A stretch of 21,006 nt of DNA from SZUA-229 sp041589455 (GCA_041589455.1 JBFHVQ010000057.1:1-21006), one strand, 5' to 3'. Shown: positions 1-8,254, counted from the first letter of the stretch. The notes: generated by a model not told the origin, from the sequence alone. Program-made: numbers and translations.

Positions 1-876
1 ATTTCGATGTGGCAGGCATCCATCAAGCTGCTCGAAACCGGCCAGCTAACCGCAAGAGCCAGCAACGCTCTCAAGGGCTTTATCGATTTAATCGAGCAAA
101 TGGATAAAGATACTCAATCCCTGGATATGCATGAGCAAGTCGAACACCTTATACATAGCTCAGGACTCATAGAGCATTATGGCAAGGAAAAGGGTGAAAA
201 GGCCGAAGCCAGAGTGGAAAACCTGGAAGAACTGGTGAGTGCGGCAAAAAGCTTTGAATATGAGCAGGATGATGATGAGCCATTAGAGCCCTTAACCGCC
301 TTCCTCACCCATGCAGCCCTTGAGGCCGGAGAAGGGCAAGCAGAAGCATGGGAAGACTGTGTACAACTAATGACACTACATAGTGCCAAAGGCCTGGAGT
401 TCCCGCTGGTCTTTATGTGTGGCATGGAAGAGGGGCTTTTCCCGCATCAGCGAAGCGCCGAAGAAGAGGGGCGACTACAGGAAGAGAGGCGACTGTGCTA
501 TGTTGGCATAACCCGAGCACGTGATCAGCTAGTACTCAGCTACGCAGAGCAGCGCCGGCTTTATGGCAAAGAAATATACCCGATGCCTTCAAGCTTCATA
601 GGTGAGATACCTTCTCAGTATATAGAAGAGATACGGCCGAAGAGTCATTTTATCAATAGCTCTGCTGGTTACCCTGGGAAAACCAGCCTTTTTAATAAGC
701 GCCAGGACAATGAATCTGGCCTCAATATCGGGCAACGAGTTTTACATCAGAAGTTTGGCGAAGGCACTATTTTAAACTATGAAGGACAGGGTAAGAGCGC
801 CCGAGTTGAGGTTAACTTCGACCATGCCGGGAGTAAATGGCTGGTACTCAGTTATGCAAATTTACAAGTAATCTAG
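1..876 (+). CDS. uvrD: DNA helicase II UvrD, C-terminal part (5' end outside window)
   Basis: This is the C-terminal 291 residues of an SF1A 3'-5' DNA helicase; the reading frame is open from base 1, so the ATG at 7 is an internal Met. Visible family motifs are motif V (LMTLHSAKGLEFPLVF) and motif VI (EERRLCYVGITRARDQLVLSY), followed by the UvrD-type RRLYGKEIYPMPSSFIGEIP stretch. The last ~45 residues (GQRVLHQKFGEGTILNY onward) match the small C-terminal beta domain that in UvrD/PcrA contacts RNA polymerase. Known role of the family: unwinding in methyl-directed mismatch repair and nucleotide excision repair. The UvrD assignment over Rep rests on the RRLYGKE/FIGE segment and the C-terminal beta domain. 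The next gene starts 38 bases downstream on the same strand, with no terminator hairpin seen between them. Confidence 0.95.
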   Translation: MSMWQASIKLLETGQLTARASNALKGFIDLIEQMDKDTQSLDMHEQVEHLIHSSGLIEHYGKEKGEKAEARVENLEELVSAAKSFEYEQDDDEPLEPLTAFLTHAALEAGEGQAEAWEDCVQLMTLHSAKGLEFPLVFMCGMEEGLFPHQRSAEEEGRLQEERRLCYVGITRARDQLVLSYAEQRRLYGKEIYPMPSSFIGEIPSQYIEEIRPKSHFINSSAGYPGKTSLFNKRQDNESGLNIGQRVLHQKFGEGTILNYEGQGKSARVEVNFDHAGSKWLVLSYANLQVI

Positions 877-914
877 ATGCTTACATTGAAAACTGTATTC
901 AAATATAACAGCAA

Positions 915-3900
915 ATGATAAAAACCATTTACCTACCAAGAGATCGAGAGTTATTAACCCTGATATTTTCAGGTATCGCTGTATTGCACGGCTTACTCTG
1001 GATGTTTTTCGGTCAACAGTTTATTGAATCCGTAACAGCCCCCTATAACCAGGCAGTTATATACAACTTTTTAAGCGGTATTATTTTTTCTTTTTTATTG
1101 CTAGGTATTTATGGTTTTATCAGGACTATTCTCAGTTTCACTGAGTTCAGAATTGAGCCGGAAAACTTAACCAGTTTATTTTATGACAACATTCTTCAAG
1201 ATGATAATGATGGTGTATTTTTTAAAAACAAAAAAGGCACATATAAAATTATTAGCCCGATAGCAAAAACTATTCTTGGTCTGGAAGACAAGCGAGTTAT
1301 CGGCTTCAACGATATGCAGCTTCATAAACCCACAACAGCCAATCGCATTCAGCATGAAGACATGCGTATTATTGATCTCGGTGAGACCATACAGTGGGAA
1401 TCTACTATTAAGACAGATCTGGGCAACGACACCTATCTATGCAAAAAATTTCCCTGCCGTGATTACCGTGGAAATATCGTCGGTATAGCAGGAACATGTA
1501 AAAATATAACAGCACTGAAAGCATTCCAGGATCTAAATCAACAACTTGATGGTCGATATCAGAACTTATTCAACACCTTACCTTATCCGGCACTCGTTGT
1601 TAATCCATCAAACATGCAGGTTTATACTTCAAATGACGCAATGTCGAAATTACTTGGCTATACATCAGAAGAATTTTCCAGAATGCGGATCAGCCTGCAC
1701 ATTCCACCAGATGATCTTAAGCAATTTAGTGAGACAATACTCGCACTTCGGGAATCAGGCGGTGGAGAATTTGAAGCTCGTCTAATTAACAAGCAGCGAG
1801 ATATCGTTTTTATTACAGGGCATGCACAAACAGTTAAAATTGACGATATATGCTACCTACATATATTGCTCTATGATAACACCGAAGCTAGAAAATCAAC
1901 AGAATCACTCATCAGTTCAGAATTAAAATACCGCTCATTATTTGAGCATGCAAACGACGCAATTATTATTGTATCACCTCATTCTCAAAACATTATTGAT
2001 GCTAACGAGATTGCAATTCAAACACTTGGCTATAGCCGAGATCAATTACTATTACTTTCAATACAAGATCTAGATGCCAGTCCTGATCACTTAACAACCC
2101 AGAGTAAAATCGCAGATCTTGAAATCTATAATCACACTATTTACGAACATGACATTTTCAATCGTCAGGGGCAGTTAATTCCTGTAGAAATAAATGCACA
2201 TAAATTAAATTACGGAAACCAGGAAGTATATCAATTTGTTATACGCAATATTTCTATTCGCAAAGAAACTGAAAAAGCACTTATTGCTTCAGAAAAAAGA
2301 TACCGACAGATGTTTAAGTCGAATCGTGCTATTAAACTCGTCATAGACCCTGATAATTTTACAATTGAAGACGCCAATATCGCAGCTGCAGAATTTTATG
2401 GCTATAAAATTGAACAGCTTAAGGGTATGAGTCTTTCCGAAATAAATATACTATCACGTGATAAGCTTAATATCCTTATTCAACAAACTCGCGAGCAGAA
2501 CCTTGGATTCTACAGCTGCCCTCACAAACTGGCTAATGGTGAAATCAGATTTGTTGAAGTCAGAGATGGCCCCGTGGAAATCGACGGCCGACATTTATTT
2601 TACTCCATAATATATGATGTTACGGCTAATAAACAAGCACAGGATCAGGCAATGGTCGCTTCTAAAATGTTCGACTATTCTACCGATGCCGTTATGCTAA
2701 TTAATGATAACAATCAGATTGTCTCTGTTAATTACGCTTTCACAAAAATCACGGGTTATCAACAATCAGAAATCTTACACTCGGAACCTGAAATTATTCT
2801 CGCTAACTCTAATAAAAATCTAATTAGTGATGATGTTGCTATTGAGATTGAAAAAACAGGGCAATGGAAAGGCGAAGTCTGGCATCGTTTAAAAAATGGC
2901 CAAAGCAGACCATTAAATGCAACTATAAATATTATCATCTCGGAAAACTCCAAATCCAGTTATGTTGTAATGCTTTCTCTCAAGCACGTAGAAATATTTT
3001 CTCTTGAGAATAGAGCACATTTTGTAGAACTCACTCAATTACCTAATAAATCACTCTTTTTAGATCGCCTGCAAATCTCTATCGAACGTGCCAAACGAAA
3101 TAAAAAAAGGCTTGCACTTGTTTTTATTGATTTTAGAAATTTCTCTTCTGTAAATAAGCAATATAGCTATGACCTAGGCGACAAGATTCTTGCAGCAATT
3201 TCTAAACGTTTAAAATATAACACGAGAAGCACTGATACCATTGGCCATTTATCATCAGATGATTTTGCTATTTTATTTGAAGACCTTACTGATATTCAAC
3301 AAATGGGAATCGTACTGCAAAAACTAATTTCTACATTATCCGAAGACTACCAAACGTCAAGCGAAACCATTTCGCTTGACGTTTCAATGGGTGTTAGTAT
3401 TTTTCCAGAAGATGGAACGACAGAAAAGGAACTATATACGCAGGCTAAAAATGCTCTCGCTAAAGCTGAACAGCTTCAGGGTAATCACTTTCAGTTTACC
3501 AATACAAACATGAACCAACTGGCAAATTTATGGTTAGACACAGAGTCTAATTTACACTCTGCTTTGCGACATCATGAGTTTACCATGAAATATTTACCTG
3601 TTATTAATAGCAAAAATAATAGCCTGTTTCAGCTTGAAGCACTGATCCGTTGGGATCACCCTGAATTTGGATGCCTACTGCCCCAGCAATTTATTCCCGC
3701 TGCAGAACAATCTGGCTTTATAGGTGCTATTGGCACTTATATTATAGATCATACACTTTCACAATTAAGAATATGGCTTGATCACAACCTTCCTATACAA
3801 AGGCTCTCTATTAATATTTCTGCTTCTCAGCTAGACTCAGATTTTCCTGAAATACTAATTGATAAATGTGCCACTAATAACTTAAATCATGAACTGATTG

Positions 3901-4298
3901 CACTGGAATTTTCTGAGCAGAAATTTCTTCATTGTACAGACATTCAAAGGAAACTAATCGCTCGTTTAAAAGAATCCGGATTTTATATTATTCTTGACGA
4001 TTTTGGTTTATCAAACAGATCTCTTGGTTGCCTCTTACAATCAGATATCAATGCCCTGAAAATACATCAAAATCTTATGATTGATGCACAGAGAGATAGA
4101 AAATCTAAAAAGCTTCTCACTGGAATTACTGCTCTTTGTCACTCAATGGGTATAGATATCATAGCAGAAGGTGTTGAATCACAGCCCGAATGTGCGTATC
4201 TTCAGTCTATGAATATCTATTTAATGCAAGGCCACCATTTTTTCCAGCCGCTATTAATTGATGAAGTCCCTGGTATTTTAGAGCATTACACACATTAG
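915..4298 (+). CDS. Membrane-anchored multi-PAS GGDEF/EAL protein, probable c-di-GMP phosphodiesterase
   Basis: A 1127-residue signalling protein. Two membrane segments (about 14-34 and 48-71) are joined by a short loop, so no large periplasmic sensor domain is present. Four to five PAS-like domains follow (about 85-200, 213-325, 337-450, 461-572 and 583-690), e.g. YRSLFEHANDAIIIVSP and FDYSTDAVMLIND. The GGDEF domain (about 700-865) is degenerate: the signature is SSDDF (780-784) and the usual DxDxFK is DFRNFS, although an RxxD inhibitory-site motif (771-774) remains. The EAL domain (about 880-1120) keeps the expected catalytic residues: E908 of EAL, N967, E998, D1028-D1029, K1049, E1085 and Q1105. 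Its loop after DDFG reads LSNRS instead of TGYSS, and KID is KIH. Inference: c-di-GMP hydrolysis governed by cytoplasmic PAS signals, with the GGDEF domain possibly regulatory. It ends 12 bases before the TRAP binding-protein gene, suggesting co-transcription. No strong ribosome-binding site is visible. Confidence 0.9.
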   Translation: MIKTIYLPRDRELLTLIFSGIAVLHGLLWMFFGQQFIESVTAPYNQAVIYNFLSGIIFSFLLLGIYGFIRTILSFTEFRIEPENLTSLFYDNILQDDNDGVFFKNKKGTYKIISPIAKTILGLEDKRVIGFNDMQLHKPTTANRIQHEDMRIIDLGETIQWESTIKTDLGNDTYLCKKFPCRDYRGNIVGIAGTCKNITALKAFQDLNQQLDGRYQNLFNTLPYPALVVNPSNMQVYTSNDAMSKLLGYTSEEFSRMRISLHIPPDDLKQFSETILALRESGGGEFEARLINKQRDIVFITGHAQTVKIDDICYLHILLYDNTEARKSTESLISSELKYRSLFEHANDAIIIVSPHSQNIIDANEIAIQTLGYSRDQLLLLSIQDLDASPDHLTTQSKIADLEIYNHTIYEHDIFNRQGQLIPVEINAHKLNYGNQEVYQFVIRNISIRKETEKALIASEKRYRQMFKSNRAIKLVIDPDNFTIEDANIAAAEFYGYKIEQLKGMSLSEINILSRDKLNILIQQTREQNLGFYSCPHKLANGEIRFVEVRDGPVEIDGRHLFYSIIYDVTANKQAQDQAMVASKMFDYSTDAVMLINDNNQIVSVNYAFTKITGYQQSEILHSEPEIILANSNKNLISDDVAIEIEKTGQWKGEVWHRLKNGQSRPLNATINIIISENSKSSYVVMLSLKHVEIFSLENRAHFVELTQLPNKSLFLDRLQISIERAKRNKKRLALVFIDFRNFSSVNKQYSYDLGDKILAAISKRLKYNTRSTDTIGHLSSDDFAILFEDLTDIQQMGIVLQKLISTLSEDYQTSSETISLDVSMGVSIFPEDGTTEKELYTQAKNALAKAEQLQGNHFQFTNTNMNQLANLWLDTESNLHSALRHHEFTMKYLPVINSKNNSLFQLEALIRWDHPEFGCLLPQQFIPAAEQSGFIGAIGTYIIDHTLSQLRIWLDHNLPIQRLSINISASQLDSDFPEILIDKCATNNLNHELIALEFSEQKFLHCTDIQRKLIARLKESGFYIILDDFGLSNRSLGCLLQSDINALKIHQNLMIDAQRDRKSKKLLTGITALCHSMGIDIIAEGVESQPECAYLQSMNIYLMQGHHFFQPLLIDEVPGILEHYTH

Positions 4299-4310
4299 AA
4301 ATTATATATT

Positions 4311-5384
4311 ATGAAAAGAAGAACTTTCCTCACAGCCGCTGCACTTGCAGCAACAGTTCCCGCAGCTTCAGTAACCAGTCGCACTGCACATGCAAAATCA
4401 GAATTTAAATGGAAGATGGTTACCACCTGGCCAAAAAACTTTCCTGGTCTAGGTACAGGCGCTAATAATCTTGCCAAGTTAATTACTGAAATGTCAGGCG
4501 GAAGACTTAAAGTAAAAGTTTATGGCGCTAAAGAATTAGTCCCACCTTTCGAGGTTTTTGATGCCGTATCACGTGGTACAGCACAAATGGGGCACGGTGC
4601 TTCCTACTACTGGAAGGGAAAAGCAGAATCTACACAGTTTTTCGCAGCCGTACCTTTTGGCTTAACTGCTAACGAAATGAATGGTTGGTTATATCATGGC
4701 GGTGGAATGAAGCTGTGGCGTGAAGTTTATAAACCTTTTGGTTTGATTCCTGCCGCCGCTGGAAATACTGGTGTCCAAATGGCCGGCTGGTTCAATAAAA
4801 AGATAGAAACGGTGAATGATCTGAAAGGCTTAAAGATGCGCATACCCGGTCTTGGCGGTGAGGTTCTTAAACGTGCCGGTGGTACACCTGTCAGCTTGCC
4901 GGGAGGTGAGTTATTTACCTCACTTAAAACCGGTGCTATAGATGCAACAGAATGGGTTGGGCCTTATAACGATCTTGCATTTGGTTTATATAAAGCTGCT
5001 AAATATTACTATTACCCAGGCTGGCATGAGCCCGGCACCACACTTGAGGCTATAATTAACCAGAAGGCACTAGAGGAGCTACCAGAAGATTTACAGAGCA
5101 TTGTTCTGAATGCTTGCAAAGTTGTGAATCAGGATATGCTAGCTGAGTATACAACACGTAATCAGCAGGCTCTTGATACTCTGGTAAACAAACATAAAGT
5201 TGAGGTTCTCAGATTACCTGATGAAGTCCTAACAACTTTACTTAAGCTCTCTGACGAAGTCGTATCGGAAGTCGCATCAAAAGATGCCATGTCACAAAAA
5301 GTTTATCAGTCGTTTAAAGAATATCGTTCTAAAGTTAAATCCTGGACAGATATTTCTGAGCGCGCCTATCTCAACGTACGTTAG
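4311..5384 (+). CDS. TRAP transporter solute-binding protein, TakP/FcbT1-like, Tat-exported
   Basis: A 357-residue periplasmic binding protein of the DctP superfamily, the substrate receptor of a TRAP transporter. The N-terminus is a twin-arginine signal (KRRTFLTAAALA, cleavage likely after AHA at 28), so it is probably folded before export. The body matches the TakP/FcbT1 (mannitol/chloroaromatic/2-keto-acid) subgroup: MVTTWPKNFPGLGTGANNLA near the start, GNTGVQMAGW, the signature Arg177 in KMRIPGLGGEV, and ATEWVGPYND around 212-221. In that subgroup the signature Arg binds the substrate carboxylate, and TakP uses the Q and EW residues in sodium/2-keto-acid binding. The substrate here is inferred to be a 2-keto or related organic acid. 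The gene lies 12 bases after the EAL gene. Its permease genes are on the other strand and converge on it with the stop codons touching. No clear Shine-Dalgarno is seen. Confidence 0.92.
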   Translation: MKRRTFLTAAALAATVPAASVTSRTAHAKSEFKWKMVTTWPKNFPGLGTGANNLAKLITEMSGGRLKVKVYGAKELVPPFEVFDAVSRGTAQMGHGASYYWKGKAESTQFFAAVPFGLTANEMNGWLYHGGGMKLWREVYKPFGLIPAAAGNTGVQMAGWFNKKIETVNDLKGLKMRIPGLGGEVLKRAGGTPVSLPGGELFTSLKTGAIDATEWVGPYNDLAFGLYKAAKYYYYPGWHEPGTTLEAIINQKALEELPEDLQSIVLNACKVVNQDMLAEYTTRNQQALDTLVNKHKVEVLRLPDEVLTTLLKLSDEVVSEVASKDAMSQKVYQSFKEYRSKVKSWTDISERAYLNVR

Positions 5385-6758
5385 TTACTGTATAAACTCT
5401 GGCAACCAAGTTGCCAGAGAAGGCCAGTAAACTATCATTGACATAGCAATAATCTGAATCAGTATAAAGGGCATCACACCTTTGTATATATCCATCGTTT
5501 TCACACTTTGCGGTGCCACGCCACGTAAATAGAATAGTGAAAAGCCAAATGGTGGCGTTAAAAATGAGGTTTGCAGGTTAATTGCAATCAAGACACCTAA
5601 CCAGATTGGATCTATTCCCATTGCCAGTAATACCGGGCCAACAATTGGTATTACAACGAAAGTTATTTCTATAAAGTCCAGTACAAAGCCCAGCAGGAAC
5701 ATCACTATCATTACAAGTAGTAATGCACCATAAATTCCTCCTGGCAGGTCACTTAAAAATGACTGCACCAGCTCATCACCTTCAAAACCTCTAAATACAA
5801 GTGAAAAAATTGAGGCTCCAATTAAAATCATGAACACCATACTGCTGACACGTGTCGTTCGTTGCATTACATTTTTTATTGTCGACAGTGTTAGTTGGCC
5901 TTTTTGCAACGCCAATAGCATTGAACCTACAGCACCTACTGCTGCTGCTTCTGTTGGAGTTGCAACGCCGGTAATAATCGAACCGAGCACCAGTAATATT
6001 AGTAGCAGTGGTGGTAATAACTGTAACACTACCTGTTGACGCAATTGCTTACGATCCTGCAATTCCGCTTCTGGTATTGCTGGCATCAACTGTGGTTTAA
6101 CCAGGGCCATGATCAACAAGTAGATGAGATAGAGACCTACCAGTAAAATTCCCGGCACCAGTGCGCCTACAAAAAGGTCGCCGATAGATAATGTCTCCGG
6201 GCTAAATATGCCCATATCCAACTGCGCCTGCTGATAGGCAGACGACAACACATCACCTAAAAGAACCAGCACAATTGAAGGCGGGATAATCTGCCCCAGT
6301 GTCCCGGACGCACAGATTGTGCCACAGGCAATTGATGGATTATATCCACGCTTCAACATCGTAGGTAGTGATAACAGGCCCATTGTCACTACGGTTGCAC
6401 CAACTATACCGGTGCTGGCAGCAAGCAACATACCTACCAGTGTTACTGAAATGCCAATACCACCTCGTAGACTCCCAAATAATTGCGCCATGGTTTCTAA
6501 CAGGCTTTCAGCGATGCGTGAACGTTCAAGCATAACCCCCATAAACACAAACAGGGGAACCGCTAACAGCACCTGATTCATCATAATGCCATACAGACGA
6601 TTCGGTAACGCCTCCAGGAAGGCGCCATCAAATATTTCCAGATAACTACCTATACCTGCAAACGCTAATGCCGTACCTGCTAATGTAAAGGCAACAGGGT
6701 AGCCGGATAACAGCAATATAAATACACAGGCAAATAGCCATAGCGCCATATATTCCAC
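5385..6758 (-). CDS. dctM: TRAP transporter large permease DctM (FcbT3-like)
   Basis: A 457-residue, highly hydrophobic protein of the DctM family (about a dozen membrane segments), the sodium-coupled translocating subunit of a TRAP transporter. Family signatures include SGYPVAFTLAG near the N-terminus, AVPLFVFMGVML, AASTGIVGATVVTMGLLSLPTM, ICASGTLGQIIPPSIVLVLLGD and, near the C-terminus, LQTSFLTPPFGFSLFYLRGVAP. Its length and sequence suit the large COG4664-type permease that normally partners TakP/FcbT1 binding proteins, which supports pairing with the convergent gene at 4311. The GTG start at 6758 overlaps the dctQ TAG stop by one base and has an AGGAGG seven bases upstream; that spacing favours GTG over the ATG three codons later. 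The stop codon abuts the dctP stop. Confidence 0.93.
   Translation of the reverse strand: MEYMALWLFACVFILLLSGYPVAFTLAGTALAFAGIGSYLEIFDGAFLEALPNRLYGIMMNQVLLAVPLFVFMGVMLERSRIAESLLETMAQLFGSLRGGIGISVTLVGMLLAASTGIVGATVVTMGLLSLPTMLKRGYNPSIACGTICASGTLGQIIPPSIVLVLLGDVLSSAYQQAQLDMGIFSPETLSIGDLFVGALVPGILLVGLYLIYLLIMALVKPQLMPAIPEAELQDRKQLRQQVVLQLLPPLLLILLVLGSIITGVATPTEAAAVGAVGSMLLALQKGQLTLSTIKNVMQRTTRVSSMVFMILIGASIFSLVFRGFEGDELVQSFLSDLPGGIYGALLLVMIVMFLLGFVLDFIEITFVVIPIVGPVLLAMGIDPIWLGVLIAINLQTSFLTPPFGFSLFYLRGVAPQSVKTMDIYKGVMPFILIQIIAMSMIVYWPSLATWLPEFIQ
5397..5419 (+). terminator. Perfect hairpin inside the 3' end of dctM, just after dctP stop
   Basis: CTCTGGCAAC (5397-5406), loop CAA, GTTGCCAGAG (5410-5419) form a perfect 10-bp stem. 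It starts 13 bases after the dctP stop codon and is wholly coding on the opposite strand (within the last codons of dctM). There is no good U-run on the plus side; on the minus side a weak TTTAT follows. It could end or protect the dctP transcript, or slow convergent transcription. The function is inferred. Confidence 0.45.
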
Positions 6759-7285
6759 TAGTTAGCCTCCTGTTTTGCCTGTTTAATCGTTAATAGGCAA
6801 CGTAAAGACATGGCTACTGCCTGAACCATCAGCAAAGCACTCATAATAATTATCAGGCTTTTCAATAAATATACGCCTGGCAGTCCCCCAGCTTGTCGAG
6901 ATGATTCCTGTACCTGCCACGCATCACTCACATAAGACCAGCTAATCACAATAATAAAAATCATCACTGGCATAAGTATAAATAGATGCCCTAACAGATC
7001 TACCCATGCCTGTGTGACTTCACTCAGGTGAGAATAAATAATATCGACCCGAACATGTTCGTTGTATTTCAATGTGTAGGACGCCCCCAGCAAAAACACC
7101 ACCGAGTGCATATATGAGATTGATTCTTGCAGAGCAATTGATCCGGTATCAAAAAGATAACGTAGGCACACCACTATAAAGGTCACGATAACCATAGCCA
7201 GCACCAGCCAGGATGACTTTCTACCGATCCAGTCGATACCTCGTTCCAGCTTGTTCGCTGTTATTTCTATTTTCTGGCCTATCAT
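6758..7285 (-). CDS. dctQ: TRAP transporter small permease DctQ (FcbT2-like)
   Basis: A 175-residue DctQ-type small integral membrane subunit with four predicted membrane helices (about 27-49, 61-82, 97-117 and 138-160). A typical DctQ core is visible: VVCLRYLFDTGSIALQESISYMHSVVFLLGASYTLKYNEHVRVDI. In TRAP systems DctQ packs against DctM and helps form the scaffold docked by the binding protein. It is the first gene of a two-gene minus-strand unit; its TAG stop shares one base with the GTG start of dctM, so the two are probably translationally coupled. The upstream divergent gap carries a 20-base inverted repeat that could be an operator. Confidence 0.92.
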   Translation of the reverse strand: MIGQKIEITANKLERGIDWIGRKSSWLVLAMVIVTFIVVCLRYLFDTGSIALQESISYMHSVVFLLGASYTLKYNEHVRVDIIYSHLSEVTQAWVDLLGHLFILMPVMIFIIVISWSYVSDAWQVQESSRQAGGLPGVYLLKSLIIIMSALLMVQAVAMSLRCLLTIKQAKQEAN

Positions 7286-7343
7286 GCTTATCCAACCCGC
7301 TTATATGGTGGCTGCATTTTAAACGATGGCTCCCCTTATATCG

Positions 7344-7363
7344 ACTAAATAGCACCATTTAGT
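7344..7363. promoter_or_regulatory. Candidate operator: 7-bp inverted repeat in divergent gap
   Basis: ACTAAAT (7344-7350), AGCACC spacer, ATTTAGT (7357-7363): perfect 7-base arms with a 6-base spacer. It lies in the 7286-7426/7450 gap between the start of dctQ (-) and the coiled-coil gene (+), where control sites for the permease operon are expected. No regulator gene is present in the window, so the binding protein is unknown. Confidence 0.4.
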
Positions 7364-7391
7364 GATATTTATCTACCAGATCGATACCAAC

Positions 7392-7419
7392 TTGATCTTA
7401 ATCTGCGAATATCTACAAT
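7392..7419 (+). promoter_or_regulatory. Predicted sigma-70-type promoter for the coiled-coil gene
   Basis: TTGATC (7392-7397), 16-base spacer, TACAAT (7414-7419). A start near 7426 is predicted. That would leave almost no leader for an ATG at 7427, and favours the in-frame ATG at 7451. Confidence 0.4.
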
Positions 7420-7450
7420 ATAGAAAATGCCAAATGGATTCATTTTTATC

Positions 7451-7966
7451 ATGTACAGGACATTACACACTCTTTTCTGCCTTGCTTTTGCTACACTGAT
7501 GGCATCCTCATTAGCTAATGCTAATGCATCTGAATTTACCTTAGAACAGGCATCTCGCTGCATTCTACTCAATAAAGACCTGAATCTTGCCAGCTCCCAG
7601 TTAATTAAAACAGAAACTAAAAAAGCTGAAATGGCCTCCAAAATTCACTATCTGGAACGTATTATTAATGAGCGCCGTACATTGATCGAACAGCTCGATC
7701 AAATTGCTACACATGAAAATAATAAAAACTATAACCAGCTAGTACTTCAATTTGAAAATCTCACACAAGAAAGACGTGAGTCTATCGCCGATTATAACCA
7801 ACAGCATCAGTTACATATTGTTCAACACGAAAGTGTTATTCGACTTGAGCAACGCTTTACTAGTCAATGCCTGAATAATATCCAGTTATCTGAAAGTGTC
7901 TACCAACAAGCTTGTGATCAACAAACAACTGATATCCGTTGGTGCCAGGCATTTTCTTTTGACTAA
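7451..7966 (+). CDS. Secreted/periplasmic coiled-coil protein of unknown function
   Basis: I do not recognise the family. The frame is open from an ATG at 7427 (179 residues). The ATG at 7451 (171 residues) gives a cleaner signal peptide: a short basic start, a hydrophobic stretch (LHTLFCLAFATLMASSLA) and an ANA-type cleavage site. It also fits the predicted promoter just upstream. The mature part is mostly charged or polar helix with heptad-like runs (TKKAEMASKIHYLERIINER and LEQRFTSQCLNN), suggesting a coiled coil. Counting from 7427, four cysteines remain after the signal (C45, C148, C163, C173), which could form two disulfides in the periplasm. It is divergent from the TRAP permease genes and 102 bases upstream of the small cysteine protein, with no terminator seen between them. 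A link to either neighbour is speculative. Confidence 0.7.
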   Translation: MYRTLHTLFCLAFATLMASSLANANASEFTLEQASRCILLNKDLNLASSQLIKTETKKAEMASKIHYLERIINERRTLIEQLDQIATHENNKNYNQLVLQFENLTQERRESIADYNQQHQLHIVQHESVIRLEQRFTSQCLNNIQLSESVYQQACDQQTTDIRWCQAFSFD

Positions 7967-8068
7967 TAAAATGAATTTCTATTAACTCATCTTGGATAAT
8001 ATCTTTCTATAAGCTTTTTACTGCTTTAACTGCTACTATTTTAAGAGGTTAGTGAGCGGAGTAAGATC

Positions 8069-8254
8069 ATGGTAGAACCAATTAGCAAACCTGTTACACT
8101 TCCCGAAGATGAACAGCTTGTCAGCTGTGAAGTCTGTCTTAAAAGCGTTCCACAGTCAGAAGCCGACATAGCTGAAGCAGAAGATTATGTTGCTTACTTT
8201 TGCGGACTAGAATGTTATGAATTATGGCGTCATCAAGCTGACACTGATAAATGA
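8069..8254 (+). CDS. Small four-cysteine protein, DUF3330-like, probable metal-binding
   Basis: A 61-residue cytoplasmic protein with no signal peptide. The cysteine pattern is C20-x2-C23 (SCEVCLKSVP) and C45-x3-C49 (FCGLECYELW), which suggests a small treble-clef-like or zinc-ribbon-like metal site. The EVCLKSVPQSEA...DYVAYFCGLECYELW arrangement resembles the DUF3330 family, known to me from mercury-resistance transposons and scattered chromosomal copies; this comes from memory. No mer genes or transposase are nearby. The start is well supported: GGAG (8058-8061) sits seven bases before the ATG. The protein is acidic apart from the Cys core. Its function is unknown. Confidence 0.8.
   Translation: MVEPISKPVTLPEDEQLVSCEVCLKSVPQSEADIAEAEDYVAYFCGLECYELWRHQADTDK

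Noticed and set aside
4295..4477. 60-codon minus-strand ORF over the start of the Tat-exported binding protein
   Set aside because: Antisense of a clear Tat signal and mature N-terminus; no independent support.
7427..7450. ATG at 7427 as the start of the coiled-coil protein
   Set aside because: It would be essentially leaderless relative to the predicted promoter and gives a less regular signal peptide; ATG 7451 is preferred, though not proven.
7369..7641. 90-codon minus-strand ORF opposite the coiled-coil gene
   Set aside because: Antisense to a gene with a signal peptide and predicted promoter; no domain seen and it would cross the divergent promoter region.
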